From SZUA-584 sp964607965 (GTDB lineage: Bacteria; Bacillota; Clostridia; Christensenellales; SZUA-584): a stretch of DNA of 31,430 nucleotides. A program made the translations under genes and the position numbers. Under the pieces are notes generated by a model, which did no database searches, was not told the DNA's origin, and worked only from the letters and a program-made list of their open reading frames with translations. The number at the start of each line of letters is the position of its first letter. Position 1 is the stretch's first letter. Positions 23,872 through 31,430 of this stretch are shown here, one piece after another. The stretch covers positions 1 through 31,430 of the forward strand of contig CAZSMH010000012.1 of assembly GCA_964607965.1 (NCBI GenBank). The letters run 5' to 3'.

Positions 23872-24543
23872 ATGAAGCGTATCACGGTGCTGTTTGGCAA
23901 TTACGGCAGCGGCAAAACTGAGCTATCATTGAATATAGCTCTTATGTTGTCTCGCACAAAAAAGAACGTAACTCTTATAGATCTTGATATTGTCAATCCG
24001 TATTTTCGTTCTTCGGAGCATACTGTCATGTTAAACAACAGCGGTATACGCGTTATATCGCCCGTATTTGCCAATACTGCAGTTGATATACCCGCACTGC
24101 CGCCAGAAGTATATGCTTCGTTTGTTGAAGGATACGCAGTTTTCGACTGCGGCGGCGACCCTGTGGGCGCGGCTGCGCTGGGCAGCTTAAAAAATCATTT
24201 TGATGCGGTTCGGGCTGATTGCGAAGTGCTTTTTGTTGTTAATGCCTGCCGTCCGTTTCAAGAGAGCACTGCCCGGATAAGCGACAGTATAAAACGCATA
24301 CAGAAAAGCGCAAGGCTGCTTGCCGACGGAATTGTATTAAATACTAATATTGGCAAGGAAACAACAGGCGAGGAGCTGGCTTTAAGCTACGATATGGTTA
24401 AGGAACTGGAAAAAGAAGAAGGCATACCGTTAAAATATATAAGCGGCACAAAAGAGGCGCTATCAGTGTTTTTTACTACGCATCCGGAATGCAGCACGGA
24501 AAAAATTGAAATAACGCCTTACACACGCCCTGAATGGCTGTAA
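23872..24543 (+). CDS. MinD/ParA-like P-loop ATPase, function unknown
   Basis: A 223-residue SIMIBI-class nucleotide-binding protein. The P-loop GNYGSGKTE (9-17) is followed by LIDLDIVNPYFRSSEH, a Walker A-prime-like aspartate motif seen in MinD/CobQ-related ATPases, and by FDCGGDPVGAAALG as Walker B. It lacks the deviant KGGxGKT lysine of true ParA/MinD. I use ATG 23872 because a GGGGGGG ribosome site sits 3-9 bases upstream; ATG 23857 overlaps that site. The cysteine synthase gene begins 24 bases after it. I know homologues in anaerobic Firmicutes without assigned function; a metal or cofactor insertion role would be guesswork. Confidence 0.8.
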   Translation: MKRITVLFGNYGSGKTELSLNIALMLSRTKKNVTLIDLDIVNPYFRSSEHTVMLNNSGIRVISPVFANTAVDIPALPPEVYASFVEGYAVFDCGGDPVGAAALGSLKNHFDAVRADCEVLFVVNACRPFQESTARISDSIKRIQKSARLLADGIVLNTNIGKETTGEELALSYDMVKELEKEEGIPLKYISGTKEALSVFFTTHPECSTEKIEITPYTRPEWL

Positions 24544-24567
24544 TAACATGACAGAAAGAGGAGCAAT

Positions 24568-25467
24568 ATGAACATTCACGCAGACATACTTGATACAATA
24601 GGCAACACTCCGTTGGTTCGGATAAGAAAGCTGTCGTCAAAAACAGGCGTTGAAATATACGCAAAGGTAGAGGGCACCAATCCCACGGGCAGCATAAAAG
24701 ACCGTATTGCGCTTAAAATGATCGAGCAGGCGGAAGAAGAAGGCACGTTGATAAAAGGCAAAACGATTATAGAGCCTACATCGGGGAATACCGGAATCGC
24801 TCTTGCAATGATAGGCGCTGTAAAGGGCTACGATGTGGTAATAGTTATGAGTAGCGCGGTGTCAATAGAGCGTCAGAAAATGATAACCGCTTTCGGCGGA
24901 CGCGTGATTTTAACGGCGGCAGAGGACGGCACCGACGGGGCTATACGCAAGGCGCGCGAAATGGTTGCCAAAAATCCGGATAAATACTTTATGCCCGACC
25001 AATTTACCAACCGTTATAATAAACTTGCTCATTACTCCACAACGGCGGAGGAAATGATACGCGACACGGAAGGGCGCATTACACACTTTGTTTCCTCGCT
25101 CGGAACCTCCGGAACACTGATGGGCACGGCAAAACGCCTAAAGGAGCTAAACCCTGCAATACGCATAGTTGAGGCTCAGCCGGTGCGCGGCCATTATATA
25201 CAGGGTTTAAAAAATATGAGCGAAGCAATCGTGCCGGAAATTTATGATCCCTCACGTGTCGACATTTCTATAGAGATTGATTCTGAAGAGGCGTTCGATA
25301 TGGTGCGCCGTATTGTACGTGAAGAGGGCATATTCTGCGGCATGTCCTCGGGAGCGGCTATGCTTGCGGCTCTCCGAGTCGAAAAGCGTATTGACAGCGG
25401 CGTTATCGTCTGCATTTTCCCGGACAGGGGAGAAAAATACTTAAGTACGCCTTTGTTTAAAATATAA
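24568..25467 (+). CDS. cysK: Cysteine synthase family protein (O-acetylserine sulfhydrylase, CysK/CysM)
   Basis: A 299-residue PLP enzyme that makes cysteine from O-acetylserine and sulfide or thiosulfate. K44 in NPTGSIKDR is the PLP lysine, PTSGNTG the substrate loop, and SLGTSGT the phosphate-binding loop; the C-terminal FCGMSSGAAMLAAL is also conserved. The region after the substrate loop (SSAVSIERQKMITAFGG) is closer to CysM-type sequences than to classical CysK, so the gene name is provisional. Length is normal. AGAGGAG lies 6 bases before ATG 24568. It may be co-transcribed with the P-loop ATPase gene and ends at a shared terminator facing hisC. Confidence 0.93.
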   Translation: MNIHADILDTIGNTPLVRIRKLSSKTGVEIYAKVEGTNPTGSIKDRIALKMIEQAEEEGTLIKGKTIIEPTSGNTGIALAMIGAVKGYDVVIVMSSAVSIERQKMITAFGGRVILTAAEDGTDGAIRKAREMVAKNPDKYFMPDQFTNRYNKLAHYSTTAEEMIRDTEGRITHFVSSLGTSGTLMGTAKRLKELNPAIRIVEAQPVRGHYIQGLKNMSEAIVPEIYDPSRVDISIEIDSEEAFDMVRRIVREEGIFCGMSSGAAMLAALRVEKRIDSGVIVCIFPDRGEKYLSTPLFKI

Positions 25468-25488
25468 AAGGGCTCTGTGCCCTTTTTA
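25466..25488. terminator. Bidirectional terminator between cysK and hisC
   Basis: AAAAGGGC (25466-25473) pairs with GCCCTTTT (25479-25486) around a 5-base loop. Five T follow on the plus strand and A-rich sequence precedes, giving a T-rich tail on the minus strand too. It sits 4 bases from the hisC stop. Confidence 0.8.
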
Positions 25489-25491
25489 TGA

Positions 25492-26541
25492 TTATCCGGT
25501 ACAGTAATTGCCCAGTGTTTTTATTACGGCATCCATCTGCTCATCTGTGCCTATACTTATGCGCAGATAGTTTTCTATGCGCGGCTTATTAAAATGGCGA
25601 ACATATATTTTATTTTCCTCAAGGTATTGCTTTATATTTTCGGCGCTTAAATTAACATGCGATGCAAACAAGAAGTTGGCCAAAGAAGGCAGCACATTAA
25701 ACCCAAGCTTTGTTAAGCTTTCTGCCGTACGTTCGCGCGTGGCTGCAATCCTTTGCGCGGCATTAATGGAATATTCCGTATCGTATAGAGCTGCTGCCGC
25801 CGCTGCCTGCGCAATAGAATCAAGAGGATAAGAATTAAAGCTGTCCTTGATGCGCTCTAACCCTTCAATCAAATGCGGCTGGCCTAATGCATAAGCAACA
25901 CGCATCCCTGCGAGCCCGTGAGATTTTGAAAGAGTAGTCACCACGAGCAGATTCGGATATTTTTCCACAAGCGGCGCTGCGCTTTGCGCGCCGAATATTG
26001 CATATGCCTCGTCCACAATAACCACGCTGCCGCTGTTGCGCTTTAAAACAGACTCTATTTGCTCAAGCTCAAGAGCTATCCCCGTTGGCGCATTAGGATT
26101 TGCTATTACGATACCGCCGCCGCAAAGCTGATCTGCCGGAATGTTAAATTGTTCATCAAGCGGTACGGTTTTATAATCAATGCCGTAAAGAGCCGCCCAT
26201 ACCGGGTAAAAGCTGTATGTGATATCGGGAAACACCACCAAGTCTTGAAAAAAAGCATAAAACGCAAACCCCAGAACTTCGTCCGACCCGTTACCGCAAA
26301 ATACGCAGCTTTCTGGCAAGCCGTTTATATCTGCCGCTGCCTTTCTGAAAACTCCGCCGTCCGGGCGTGGATACAGCCTTAATTTTCCGGATTCGAACCT
26401 GCTTACAGCCTCAGACACTTTCGGCGACGGCGGGTAAGGGTTTTCGTTGGTATTAAGCTTAATTATACCGCTGCCTGTCGGCTGGGCTCCCGCAGTATAC
26501 GGTTTTATTGCCGCAGCTCTCCTGCTCAAATATTCCTTCAC
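25492..26541 (-). CDS. hisC: Histidinol-phosphate aminotransferase (HisC-like)
   Basis: A 349-residue class I/II PLP aminotransferase. Visible motifs are KLNTNENPYPPSP near the N-terminus, FCGNGSDEVL, IANPNAPTG, VDEAYAIF (D177), the PLP lysine K206 in TTLSKSHGLAGMR, R214 and C-terminal LRISIGT. These match HisC, which converts imidazole acetol phosphate to histidinol phosphate. It stands alone, without other his genes in view; related CobD threonine-phosphate decarboxylases and aromatic aminotransferases share the fold, so the exact substrate is not certain. The start is GTG 26541 with GGAGG 6 bases upstream. It is divergent from tag. Confidence 0.88.
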   Translation of the reverse strand: MKEYLSRRAAAIKPYTAGAQPTGSGIIKLNTNENPYPPSPKVSEAVSRFESGKLRLYPRPDGGVFRKAAADINGLPESCVFCGNGSDEVLGFAFYAFFQDLVVFPDITYSFYPVWAALYGIDYKTVPLDEQFNIPADQLCGGGIVIANPNAPTGIALELEQIESVLKRNSGSVVIVDEAYAIFGAQSAAPLVEKYPNLLVVTTLSKSHGLAGMRVAYALGQPHLIEGLERIKDSFNSYPLDSIAQAAAAAALYDTEYSINAAQRIAATRERTAESLTKLGFNVLPSLANFLFASHVNLSAENIKQYLEENKIYVRHFNKPRIENYLRISIGTDEQMDAVIKTLGNYCTG

Positions 26542-26587
26542 AAACGGCCTCCGTTTTTTATTATCTTATCATAAACATAAATAAATA

Positions 26588-26617
26588 TTAACACCTTTTT
26601 AGCTTATATGGTAGAAT
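26588..26617 (+). promoter_or_regulatory. Promoter of tag, placing +1 at the start codon
   Basis: TTAACA (26588-26593) and TAGAAT (26612-26617) are 18 bases apart, each one mismatch from consensus. ATG 26625 follows after 7 bases with no Shine-Dalgarno, again a leaderless layout. Confidence 0.5.
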
Positions 26618-26624
26618 GCAAAAT

Positions 26625-27125
26625 ATGAAAAGATGCTCCTGGGCTTGCGGGGATGATATGCTGATGCAGGCGTACCATGACAATGAATACGGAAGAGTAA
26701 AAAACAGCGATACAGAACTTTTCGAAAAGCTGTGTCTCGAGTGTTTTCAGGCCGGGTTATCCTGGCGCACCGTGCTTTACAAACGCGATGCTTTCAGAAA
26801 AGCGTTCCTGGGTTTTGTTCCCGCCCTAATAGCCCAAATTGACGCAGCTGATGTCAGCCTTCTTATGAAAGACCGCGGTATCATACGCAACAGAAGAAAG
26901 ATTGAAGCCGTTTTGCATAATGCGCGATTGCACACAGCGCAGTTTTCAAACCCGGGCAGTTTTTTTAGCTATGTATACAGCTTTAAAGACGGAGCGGCGC
27001 TTTACGGCGACCTTAAAAAACGCGGCTACCGTTTTATCGGAAAAACCATCTGCACTTCATTTCTGATGAGCATCGGGGCGATTGAAGCTCACGAACCAGG
27101 CTGTTTTTTGTTCAAAGCTGATTAG
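26625..27125 (+). CDS. tag: DNA-3-methyladenine glycosylase I
   Basis: A 166-residue base-excision repair enzyme that removes 3-methyladenine from alkylated DNA. It aligns with E. coli Tag from the start: KRCSW for ERCGW, then AYHDNEYG, the active-site LECFQAGLSW (the glutamate and tryptophan are kept) and GIIRNRRKIEAVLHNA. The zinc-snap ligands are all present: the first cysteine, the histidine of YHDNE, and H and C in AHEPGC near the C-terminus. It is about 20 residues shorter than the E. coli enzyme because a loop before LKKRGYRFIGKTIC is trimmed. ATG 26625 fits the homology best; ATG 26616 in the same frame is an alternative. Neither has a ribosome site. Confidence 0.95.
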   Translation: MKRCSWACGDDMLMQAYHDNEYGRVKNSDTELFEKLCLECFQAGLSWRTVLYKRDAFRKAFLGFVPALIAQIDAADVSLLMKDRGIIRNRRKIEAVLHNARLHTAQFSNPGSFFSYVYSFKDGAALYGDLKKRGYRFIGKTICTSFLMSIGAIEAHEPGCFLFKAD

Positions 27126-27194
27126 ATCATTAAGATATGTTATTCAACCGCAAGGCGGTAAAAACAGTCATCAAAGTTTTGCGTATATTAAAAG

Positions 27195-27223
27195 TTGAAT
27201 ATACATATAAAGTGTAATATAAT
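27195..27223 (+). promoter_or_regulatory. Sigma-A type promoter of the amino acid ABC importer
   Basis: TTGAAT (27195-27200) and a perfect TATAAT (27218-27223) are 17 bases apart. Expected +1 is near 27230, with GGGAG before the start at 27261. Confidence 0.75.
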
Positions 27224-27260
27224 ATGTCTCGAAAATAATATAATTCTGGGAGATTAAAGA

Positions 27261-28001
27261 ATGAAAGTTTTAAAATCAATATTTGTTTTAGTTTTTGCCT
27301 TTTGTATGCTTTTTGCTCTTATCGCTTGTACGCAAACGAGCGGAAAGCTTATTATGGCTACTAATGCTGAATTCCCGCCTTATGAGTATCATGAAAGCGG
27401 AAAGATTGTTGGTATCGATGCAGAAATTGCAGATGCTATTGCCAGAAAGCTTGGACTCGAGCTGGAAATAAGTGATATGGAGTTTGGCTCTATTATCGCC
27501 GCTGTGCAGACCGGCAGGGCTGATATCGGTATGGCAGGCTTGACTGTAACAGAAGATCGGCTTGAGAATGTAAACTTTTCAACCACATATGCTATAGGCA
27601 AACAGGTTATAATTGTTTCTGACGATTCTGATATCGCGACTTCGGACGACCTTGCGGGCAAAAAAATAGGCGTACAGGAAAGTACAACTGGGGATATTTA
27701 TATCAGTGATGAATTTGGCGACGATGCAGTTTCCCGCTATGCAAAGGGAGCGGAAGCAGTACTGGCGCTCACGCAGGGCAAAGTTGATGCTGTCGTTATT
27801 GATAACGAACCGGCACGGGTATTTGTTGAGCAAAACACCGGCCTTAAAATACTCGAAACCGAATATGTTGTTGAAGATTATGCAATAGCTGTAGCAAAGA
27901 AAAATGAAGATTTGCTTAATAAGATAAATAAAGCTCTTGACGAACTGATATCTGACGGAACGGTACAGGAAATTCTCGATAAGTATATCAGCGCCGAATA
28001 A
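27261..28001 (+). CDS. Polar amino acid ABC transporter, substrate-binding lipoprotein
   Basis: A 246-residue type-II periplasmic-binding-fold protein of SBP family 3. The lipoprotein signal ends in LIACTQ. Ligand-site features are NAEFPPYEYHESGKIVGID, GMAGLTVTEDR with the carboxylate-binding arginine, IGVQESTTGD, and VVIDNEPA whose aspartate contacts the amino group. The set is typical of polar amino acid binders (glutamine, arginine or cystine types); I cannot choose between them. It is the first gene of a three-gene importer. A stable hairpin follows it, which could raise its level relative to the membrane components. Confidence 0.93.
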   Translation: MKVLKSIFVLVFAFCMLFALIACTQTSGKLIMATNAEFPPYEYHESGKIVGIDAEIADAIARKLGLELEISDMEFGSIIAAVQTGRADIGMAGLTVTEDRLENVNFSTTYAIGKQVIIVSDDSDIATSDDLAGKKIGVQESTTGDIYISDEFGDDAVSRYAKGAEAVLALTQGKVDAVVIDNEPARVFVEQNTGLKILETEYVVEDYAIAVAKKNEDLLNKINKALDELISDGTVQEILDKYISAE

Positions 28002-28038
28002 AGTATTTATTATTTATTAATAACAGTTAGCATGGTAT

Positions 28039-28060
28039 GAGCCGCCGAACAAGGCGGCTC
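28039..28060 (+). other. Intercistronic hairpin between binding protein and permease genes
   Basis: GAGCCGCC (28039-28046) and GGCGGCTC (28053-28060) form a perfect 8-bp stem with a 6-base loop, followed by TATTATTAAAAA rather than a clean T run. It probably acts as a partial terminator or 3'-end stabiliser of the upstream message. Confidence 0.65.
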
Positions 28061-28089
28061 TATTATTAAAAACAAGGAAGTATAACCGC

Positions 28090-28785
28090 ATGATCGATTT
28101 TTGGGAAAGTATTTCAAAGACATTTACAGACACATTTATTAAGGATGCTCGCTGGTTATACATGTGGAACGGTCTTGGTATTACGTTAATTGTTACATTG
28201 TTTGCAGCTATAATAGGTATTGCAATTGGTTTTTTAGTATCAATAGTCCGCTCCACTCACGATAAGACAGGCAAATGGAAAATCGCCAATGCAATCTGCA
28301 AGTTCTATTTAACCGTCATTCGCGGTACACCGGTTGTTGTGCAGCTTATGATTTTCTACTTTGTTATTTTTATAAGCACTGAAGGCGTTATTGTAGCTAT
28401 ACTGGCGTTTGGTATAAACTCCGGCGCGTACGTTGCAGAGATATTTCGAGGCGGGATTATTTCTATCGAGCAGGGACAGTTTGAAGCCGGAAGAAGCCTT
28501 GGCTTTAACTACGGACAAACCATGTGGCATATTATAATGCCACAGGCATTCAGAAATTGCATACCCCCGCTTGCAAACGAATTTATAGTGCTGCTGAAAG
28601 AAACCGCAGTTGTGGGTTATATTGCGCTTCAGGATTTGACTAAAGGTGCGTATATTATTGTCGGGCGCACATATAATGCGTTTATGCCGCTGATTGCTGC
28701 CGCGCTTATTTATCTTACGCTTGTTATGCTGCTCTCACGCTGCGTAACGCTGCTTGAAAGGAGGCTGAGGCGCAGTGACCACTGA
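28090..28785 (+). CDS. Polar amino acid ABC transporter, permease
   Basis: A 231-residue membrane permease of the HisMQ/GlnP family with about five helices. The RGTPVVVQLMIFYF signature and the EAA loop that docks the ATPase (EAGRSLGFNYGQTMWHIIMPQAFRN in part) are conserved. A single permease gene is present, so a homodimer is expected. The gene starts at ATG 28090 with AAGGAAG upstream, and its end overlaps the ATPase gene by 11 bases. Confidence 0.95.
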   Translation: MIDFWESISKTFTDTFIKDARWLYMWNGLGITLIVTLFAAIIGIAIGFLVSIVRSTHDKTGKWKIANAICKFYLTVIRGTPVVVQLMIFYFVIFISTEGVIVAILAFGINSGAYVAEIFRGGIISIEQGQFEAGRSLGFNYGQTMWHIIMPQAFRNCIPPLANEFIVLLKETAVVGYIALQDLTKGAYIIVGRTYNAFMPLIAAALIYLTLVMLLSRCVTLLERRLRRSDH

Positions 28786-29512
28786 TGTTCTTATACGTAC
28801 GCAAGATTTGCAGAAACATTTTGGAGCCCAAAAAGCGCTTGACGGTATAACCACAGATATAAACAAAGGAGATGTTGCGGTGGTTATAGGTCCTTCGGGC
28901 TCAGGCAAGTCAACATTTTTAAGGTGTCTTAATCTTCTTGAGATGCCCACGGGCGGCAAAGTATTCTTTGAAGGAATAGATATAACCGACCCGAAAGTTG
29001 ATATAAACACTCACCGTCAGAAAATGGGCATGGTGTTTCAGCAGTTCAACCTTTTCCCGCACATGAAAGTATTGCAGAACATGACCATAGCGCCTATGAA
29101 ACTGCAGAAACTAACTAAAGAGCAGGCGGAAAAAAGGGCTATGGAGCTTCTGCACCGAGTAGGGCTTGCGGACCGCGCCGATGCATATCCATCGCAGCTT
29201 TCCGGGGGACAGAAACAGCGTATAGCCATAGTGCGGGCTCTTTGCATGAACCCGGACGTTATGCTTTTTGACGAACCGACTTCCGCTCTCGACCCGGAGA
29301 TGGTTGGAGAGGTACTTGACGTTATGAAATCTCTTGCACGCGGCGGCATGACAATGGTCGTGGTAACGCACGAAATGGGTTTTGCCCGCGAGGTGGGAAC
29401 ACGCGCAATATTTATGGACGAAGGTAAAATTATAGAAGAAAACTCACCCGAATTGCTGTTTGGCAGCCCAAAAAGCGACAGGCTTAAAAGCTTCTTAAAA
29501 AAGGTGCTGTAA
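28775..29512 (+). CDS. Polar amino acid ABC transporter, ATP-binding protein (GlnQ-like)
   Basis: A 245-residue cytosolic ATPase that powers the importer. Walker A GPSGSGKST, Q-loop FQQFNLFPH, signature LSGGQKQR, Walker B VMLFDEPTSALD and switch histidine VVTHEMGFA are all intact. Size is usual for GlnQ/HisP-type subunits (about 240). The start is GTG 28775 inside the permease end, with GGAGG about 12 bases upstream. The gene is convergent with the acetyltransferase, 41 bases away, and no clear terminator is visible between them. Confidence 0.96.
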   Translation: MTTDVLIRTQDLQKHFGAQKALDGITTDINKGDVAVVIGPSGSGKSTFLRCLNLLEMPTGGKVFFEGIDITDPKVDINTHRQKMGMVFQQFNLFPHMKVLQNMTIAPMKLQKLTKEQAEKRAMELLHRVGLADRADAYPSQLSGGQKQRIAIVRALCMNPDVMLFDEPTSALDPEMVGEVLDVMKSLARGGMTMVVVTHEMGFAREVGTRAIFMDEGKIIEENSPELLFGSPKSDRLKSFLKKVL

Positions 29513-29553
29513 ACATTGGTTGTTGCCGCAATAAACGGAATTGTTTAAATATT

Positions 29554-30006
29554 TCAGTCCAGCATTTTCTCCATGCAGACGCAGTTTGAATCGCCTGCAA
29601 AAGCTCCGTAGTTTTCTGTATATCGGTAACCAAGCTTTACATACAGCGACTGAGCCGCCTTCATTATGTTGCCTGTTTCCAGTATGGCACGTTTAAAACC
29701 TCGCTTTGCCGCTTCCTCTTCCAGCCGGCATATAAGCATCTTTGCAATGCCGCGCCTTCTGTGTTCTTCCTGCACAAAGATTCGTTTTATTTCAACGGTT
29801 TCATCATCAAAAAACCGTATCCCTCCGCACGCAACCGGTTTTGCATCACAGTAAACCAATACGGCACACAAAAGATTGTCTGTTTTGTTTTGCTGGCGAT
29901 ACATAAGTATTACATCGCCATATAAAGCGTAGTATTCATCGTCAAGCGCTCGTATTAATTCTGCAAAGTCTGGGTTTGCCGCGTCTGTTACGGATATATT
30001 GTACAT
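29554..30006 (-). CDS. GNAT-family N-acetyltransferase
   Basis: A 150-residue acetyltransferase. The acetyl-CoA binding loop is EEHRRRGIAKMLI (motif A, R/Q-x-x-G-x-G/A), preceded by the beta strand VEIKRIFVQ and followed by RAILETGNIMKAAQSLYVKLGY, a normal motif B. The substrate is unknown. I start at ATG 30006, where the family domain begins; the frame is open up to 30087 but that extension (Cys/Ile-rich) is not GNAT-like. No Shine-Dalgarno is visible at either start. It is divergent from the AEC transporter gene, with the palindromic operator-like site between them. Confidence 0.88.
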   Translation of the reverse strand: MYNISVTDAANPDFAELIRALDDEYYALYGDVILMYRQQNKTDNLLCAVLVYCDAKPVACGGIRFFDDETVEIKRIFVQEEHRRRGIAKMLICRLEEEAAKRGFKRAILETGNIMKAAQSLYVKLGYRYTENYGAFAGDSNCVCMEKMLD

Positions 30007-30109
30007 ATTTTCTAATAATAACTCGATAGTTATTATAAAACCTGCCTTTATAATAATAATAGCGCAGTGATTATAACACATGTTCATAAAGAATGCATAG
30101 ACGAAACAG

Positions 30110-30147
30110 TTTTCAACGTTGAAAAAGCGCTGTTTTGGTGATAATAT
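30110..30147 (+). promoter_or_regulatory. Promoter of the AEC transporter gene with overlapping 16-bp palindrome
   Basis: TTGAAA (30119-30124) and TAATAT (30142-30147) are 17 bases apart. The perfect palindrome TTTTCAACGTTGAAAA (30110-30125) covers the -35 box, the usual place for a repressor operator. The -10 box ends 6 bases before ATG 30154. Alternatively GGTGAT (30137-30142) could act as a ribosome site for GTG 30148, which would move the promoter elsewhere. Confidence 0.5.
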
Positions 30148-30153
30148 GTGGCA

Positions 30154-31068
30154 ATGAATATTCTACTTGCTTTTGAGAAAATCGCCACAATATTTATACT
30201 GATTATAATAGGTTTTGTTTTCGGCAAATTTACTAAGAACAGCGATACCAGCCTTTTATCAAAGCTGGTTCTCAACGTAGCCGTGCCCGCAAGCATAATA
30301 TCGGGCATAAGCAAAGCCGAATTCGAAACGGTAAAAGAAGACATGTTTATATTAATGCTTATTTCAGTCTGCGTGTTAACGGCAACTTTATTGCTTTGTT
30401 TTCCGTTTACTCGTGCTTTAAGGACACGTAGTCCAGAAGAAACAGCTGTTTACCGCGGTGCGCTTTTCTTTAATAACTATGGTTTTATGGGCTGGCCGGT
30501 GTGTTTAGTTTTTTTCGGAACACAAGGCTTTTTATACGCATCGCTTTATTCAATACCCATGCATTTGCTGCTTTACGCTGTCACTCCAATGCTGCTAACC
30601 GGCGGGGGAAAAAAGGGCTTTGACAAAAAACTGTTTATCAATATGCCTTTATTTTCAACAATAATAGGCCTTATTCTGCTAATGCTTAAAATTTCTCTGC
30701 CTTTGTTTGCCAATGAAATTATTGATACTATAGGCGGAACACAAACGCCCTTATCAATGATAGTAATAGGCATGATACTGGCAGGTGCGGAATTAAAGAA
30801 GGTTTTGATTGGCGTAAGACCGTATATATATTCAATAATAAGGCTGCTGATTATCCCCGCCGCTGTTTATCTAGTTTTAAGCTGGATAGGTATATCCGGC
30901 TTGGTGCTTGGAGTGTCCGTTGTTATAACGGCAATGCCCGCGGGGGCAATGGTGGCAATACTGGCGCAAAAACACGGGGCAGACGCTGTATTGGGATCTC
31001 AGCTTGTCATAATAAGCACACTGCTGTCTCTTATTACAATACCTATTATTTCTCTTTTGGTGTTTTAA
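30154..31068 (+). CDS. AEC-family (auxin efflux carrier) transporter
   Basis: A membrane transporter of about 304 residues with ten predicted helices in two halves around FFNNYGFMGWPVCLVFFG, the conserved asparagine-containing crossover of the AEC/malonate permease family. Bacterial members export or import small organic acids; the substrate here is unknown. The start could be ATG 30154 or GTG 30148. The downstream SDR gene begins only 24 bases after its stop, so the two probably form an operon. Confidence 0.92.
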   Translation: MNILLAFEKIATIFILIIIGFVFGKFTKNSDTSLLSKLVLNVAVPASIISGISKAEFETVKEDMFILMLISVCVLTATLLLCFPFTRALRTRSPEETAVYRGALFFNNYGFMGWPVCLVFFGTQGFLYASLYSIPMHLLLYAVTPMLLTGGGKKGFDKKLFINMPLFSTIIGLILLMLKISLPLFANEIIDTIGGTQTPLSMIVIGMILAGAELKKVLIGVRPYIYSIIRLLIIPAAVYLVLSWIGISGLVLGVSVVITAMPAGAMVAILAQKHGADAVLGSQLVIISTLLSLITIPIISLLVF

Positions 31069-31092
31069 TAAAGCGGTGAAAGAAGGTATACG

Positions 31093-31430
31093 ATGAACAG
31101 CCAAAAATGGGCGCTGGTTACAGGCGCATCGTCAGGCATAGGAAAAGAATTTGTTTTTATACTTGCGAGAAACGGGTATAACGTAATACTTGTTTCGCGG
31201 GATATTCAAAGGCTAAACAGTATTGCAGTGCAGCTGGAAAACGAGTTTGGTATTAAAACAAGGGCAATACAAATAGATTTGTCCAATCCGTACGCTGCCG
31301 TTGAGTTGTTTAAACAAATTGAAGGCTTGTATATAAGCGTATTTATCAATAATGCCGGGGCTGGCATTTGCGGTCGTTTTATTGAATCTGATATAAAAAA
31401 AGATACAGATATTATTAATACAAATATAGC
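31093..31430 (+). CDS. Classical SDR oxidoreductase, N-terminal part (runs off right edge)
   Basis: The first 112 codons of a classical short-chain dehydrogenase are present. The cofactor motif TGASSGIG is complete (contrast with the PelD SDR domain), an arginine after the second strand (VSRD) suggests NADP(H) preference, and NNAG is intact. The active-site Ser-Tyr-Lys lies beyond the window. AGAAGG lies before ATG 31093. It is likely co-transcribed with the AEC transporter gene. Confidence 0.93.
   Translation, partial: MNSQKWALVTGASSGIGKEFVFILARNGYNVILVSRDIQRLNSIAVQLENEFGIKTRAIQIDLSNPYAAVELFKQIEGLYISVFINNAGAGICGRFIESDIKKDTDIINTNI

Noticed and set aside
27150..27172. Terminator after tag (ACCGC/GCGGT)
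   Set aside because: The stem is only 5 bp and it is followed by A, not T, on the plus strand.
30084..30147. Extended N-terminus of the acetyltransferase up to 30087 and a gene on the minus strand from 30344
   Set aside because: The extension is Cys/Ile-rich and not part of the GNAT fold; the 86-codon frame is antisense to the AEC transporter.
1..31430. Mobile elements, CRISPR arrays, phage or toxin-antitoxin genes
   Set aside because: No transposase, integrase, regularly spaced repeats, terminal inverted repeats or toxin families were recognised on either strand.

Overview
The window looks like a scaffold from an uncultured, anaerobic, spore-forming Clostridia-type Firmicute. Supporting signs are GGAGG-type ribosome binding sites, a SpoVT sporulation regulator, CdaA/CdaR c-di-AMP genes, a YugP-type peptidase, a flavodiiron/rubredoxin oxygen-defence operon and Gram-positive lipoprotein signals. 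A run of exactly 100 N (2170-2269) inside one gene marks a scaffold join. I see no rRNA, tRNA, CRISPR array, transposase or prophage gene, and no gene-free stretch longer than 300 bases.

Layout. 1-6086 (minus): a Gram-positive Pel exopolysaccharide operon in the order pelD-pelE-pelA(deacetylase type)-pelF-pelG. It is driven from a clear promoter at 6234-6262 with a foldable leader. PelD carries an SDR/epimerase-like N-terminal domain that has lost its key residues, and a C-terminal degenerate GGDEF domain that keeps the RxxD c-di-GMP site. 6322-7532 (minus): spoVT with a terminator, and tspO. 7592-8275 (plus): a DUF3298-like lipoprotein. 8329-10339 (minus): a redox operon of a membrane zinc-ribbon protein, a DUF1858 protein, rubredoxin and flavodiiron protein. 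10586-14337 (minus): a heterodimeric ABC exporter with one degenerate ATP site, preceded by a promoter and a tandem 18-bp repeat. 14538-17085 (plus): apbE, a NusG-II protein, a Gx transporter and a zinc metallopeptidase; the first three resemble the flavinylation/quinone accessory genes of Rnf or extracellular-electron-transfer loci. 17256-19238 (plus): transketolase with promoter and terminator. 19301-21386 (minus): two tandem uracil-DNA glycosylases, one with and one without the iron-sulfur cysteines, followed by an L,D-transpeptidase. 21603-25467 (plus): cdaA, cdaR, a P-loop ATPase and a cysteine synthase. 25492-26541 (minus): hisC. 26625-29512 (plus): tag glycosylase and a polar amino acid ABC importer. 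29554-30006 (minus): a GNAT acetyltransferase. 30154-31430 (plus): an AEC transporter and a partial SDR.

Two nucleotide second messengers meet here: c-di-GMP (predicted receptor PelD, biofilm matrix) and c-di-AMP (CdaA, envelope and osmotic control). No c-di-GMP synthase or hydrolase is in the window.

The observations most worth following are: (1) the Pel operon with its apparent pseudo-enzyme SDR domain fused to PelD; (2) a recurrent promoter layout in which the -10 box sits 6-7 bases before the ATG and no Shine-Dalgarno is present (apbE, the first udg, tag, possibly the AEC gene), suggesting leaderless mRNAs; (3) the paired glycosylases, one lacking the Fe-S ligands; (4) several operator-like repeats overlapping promoters.
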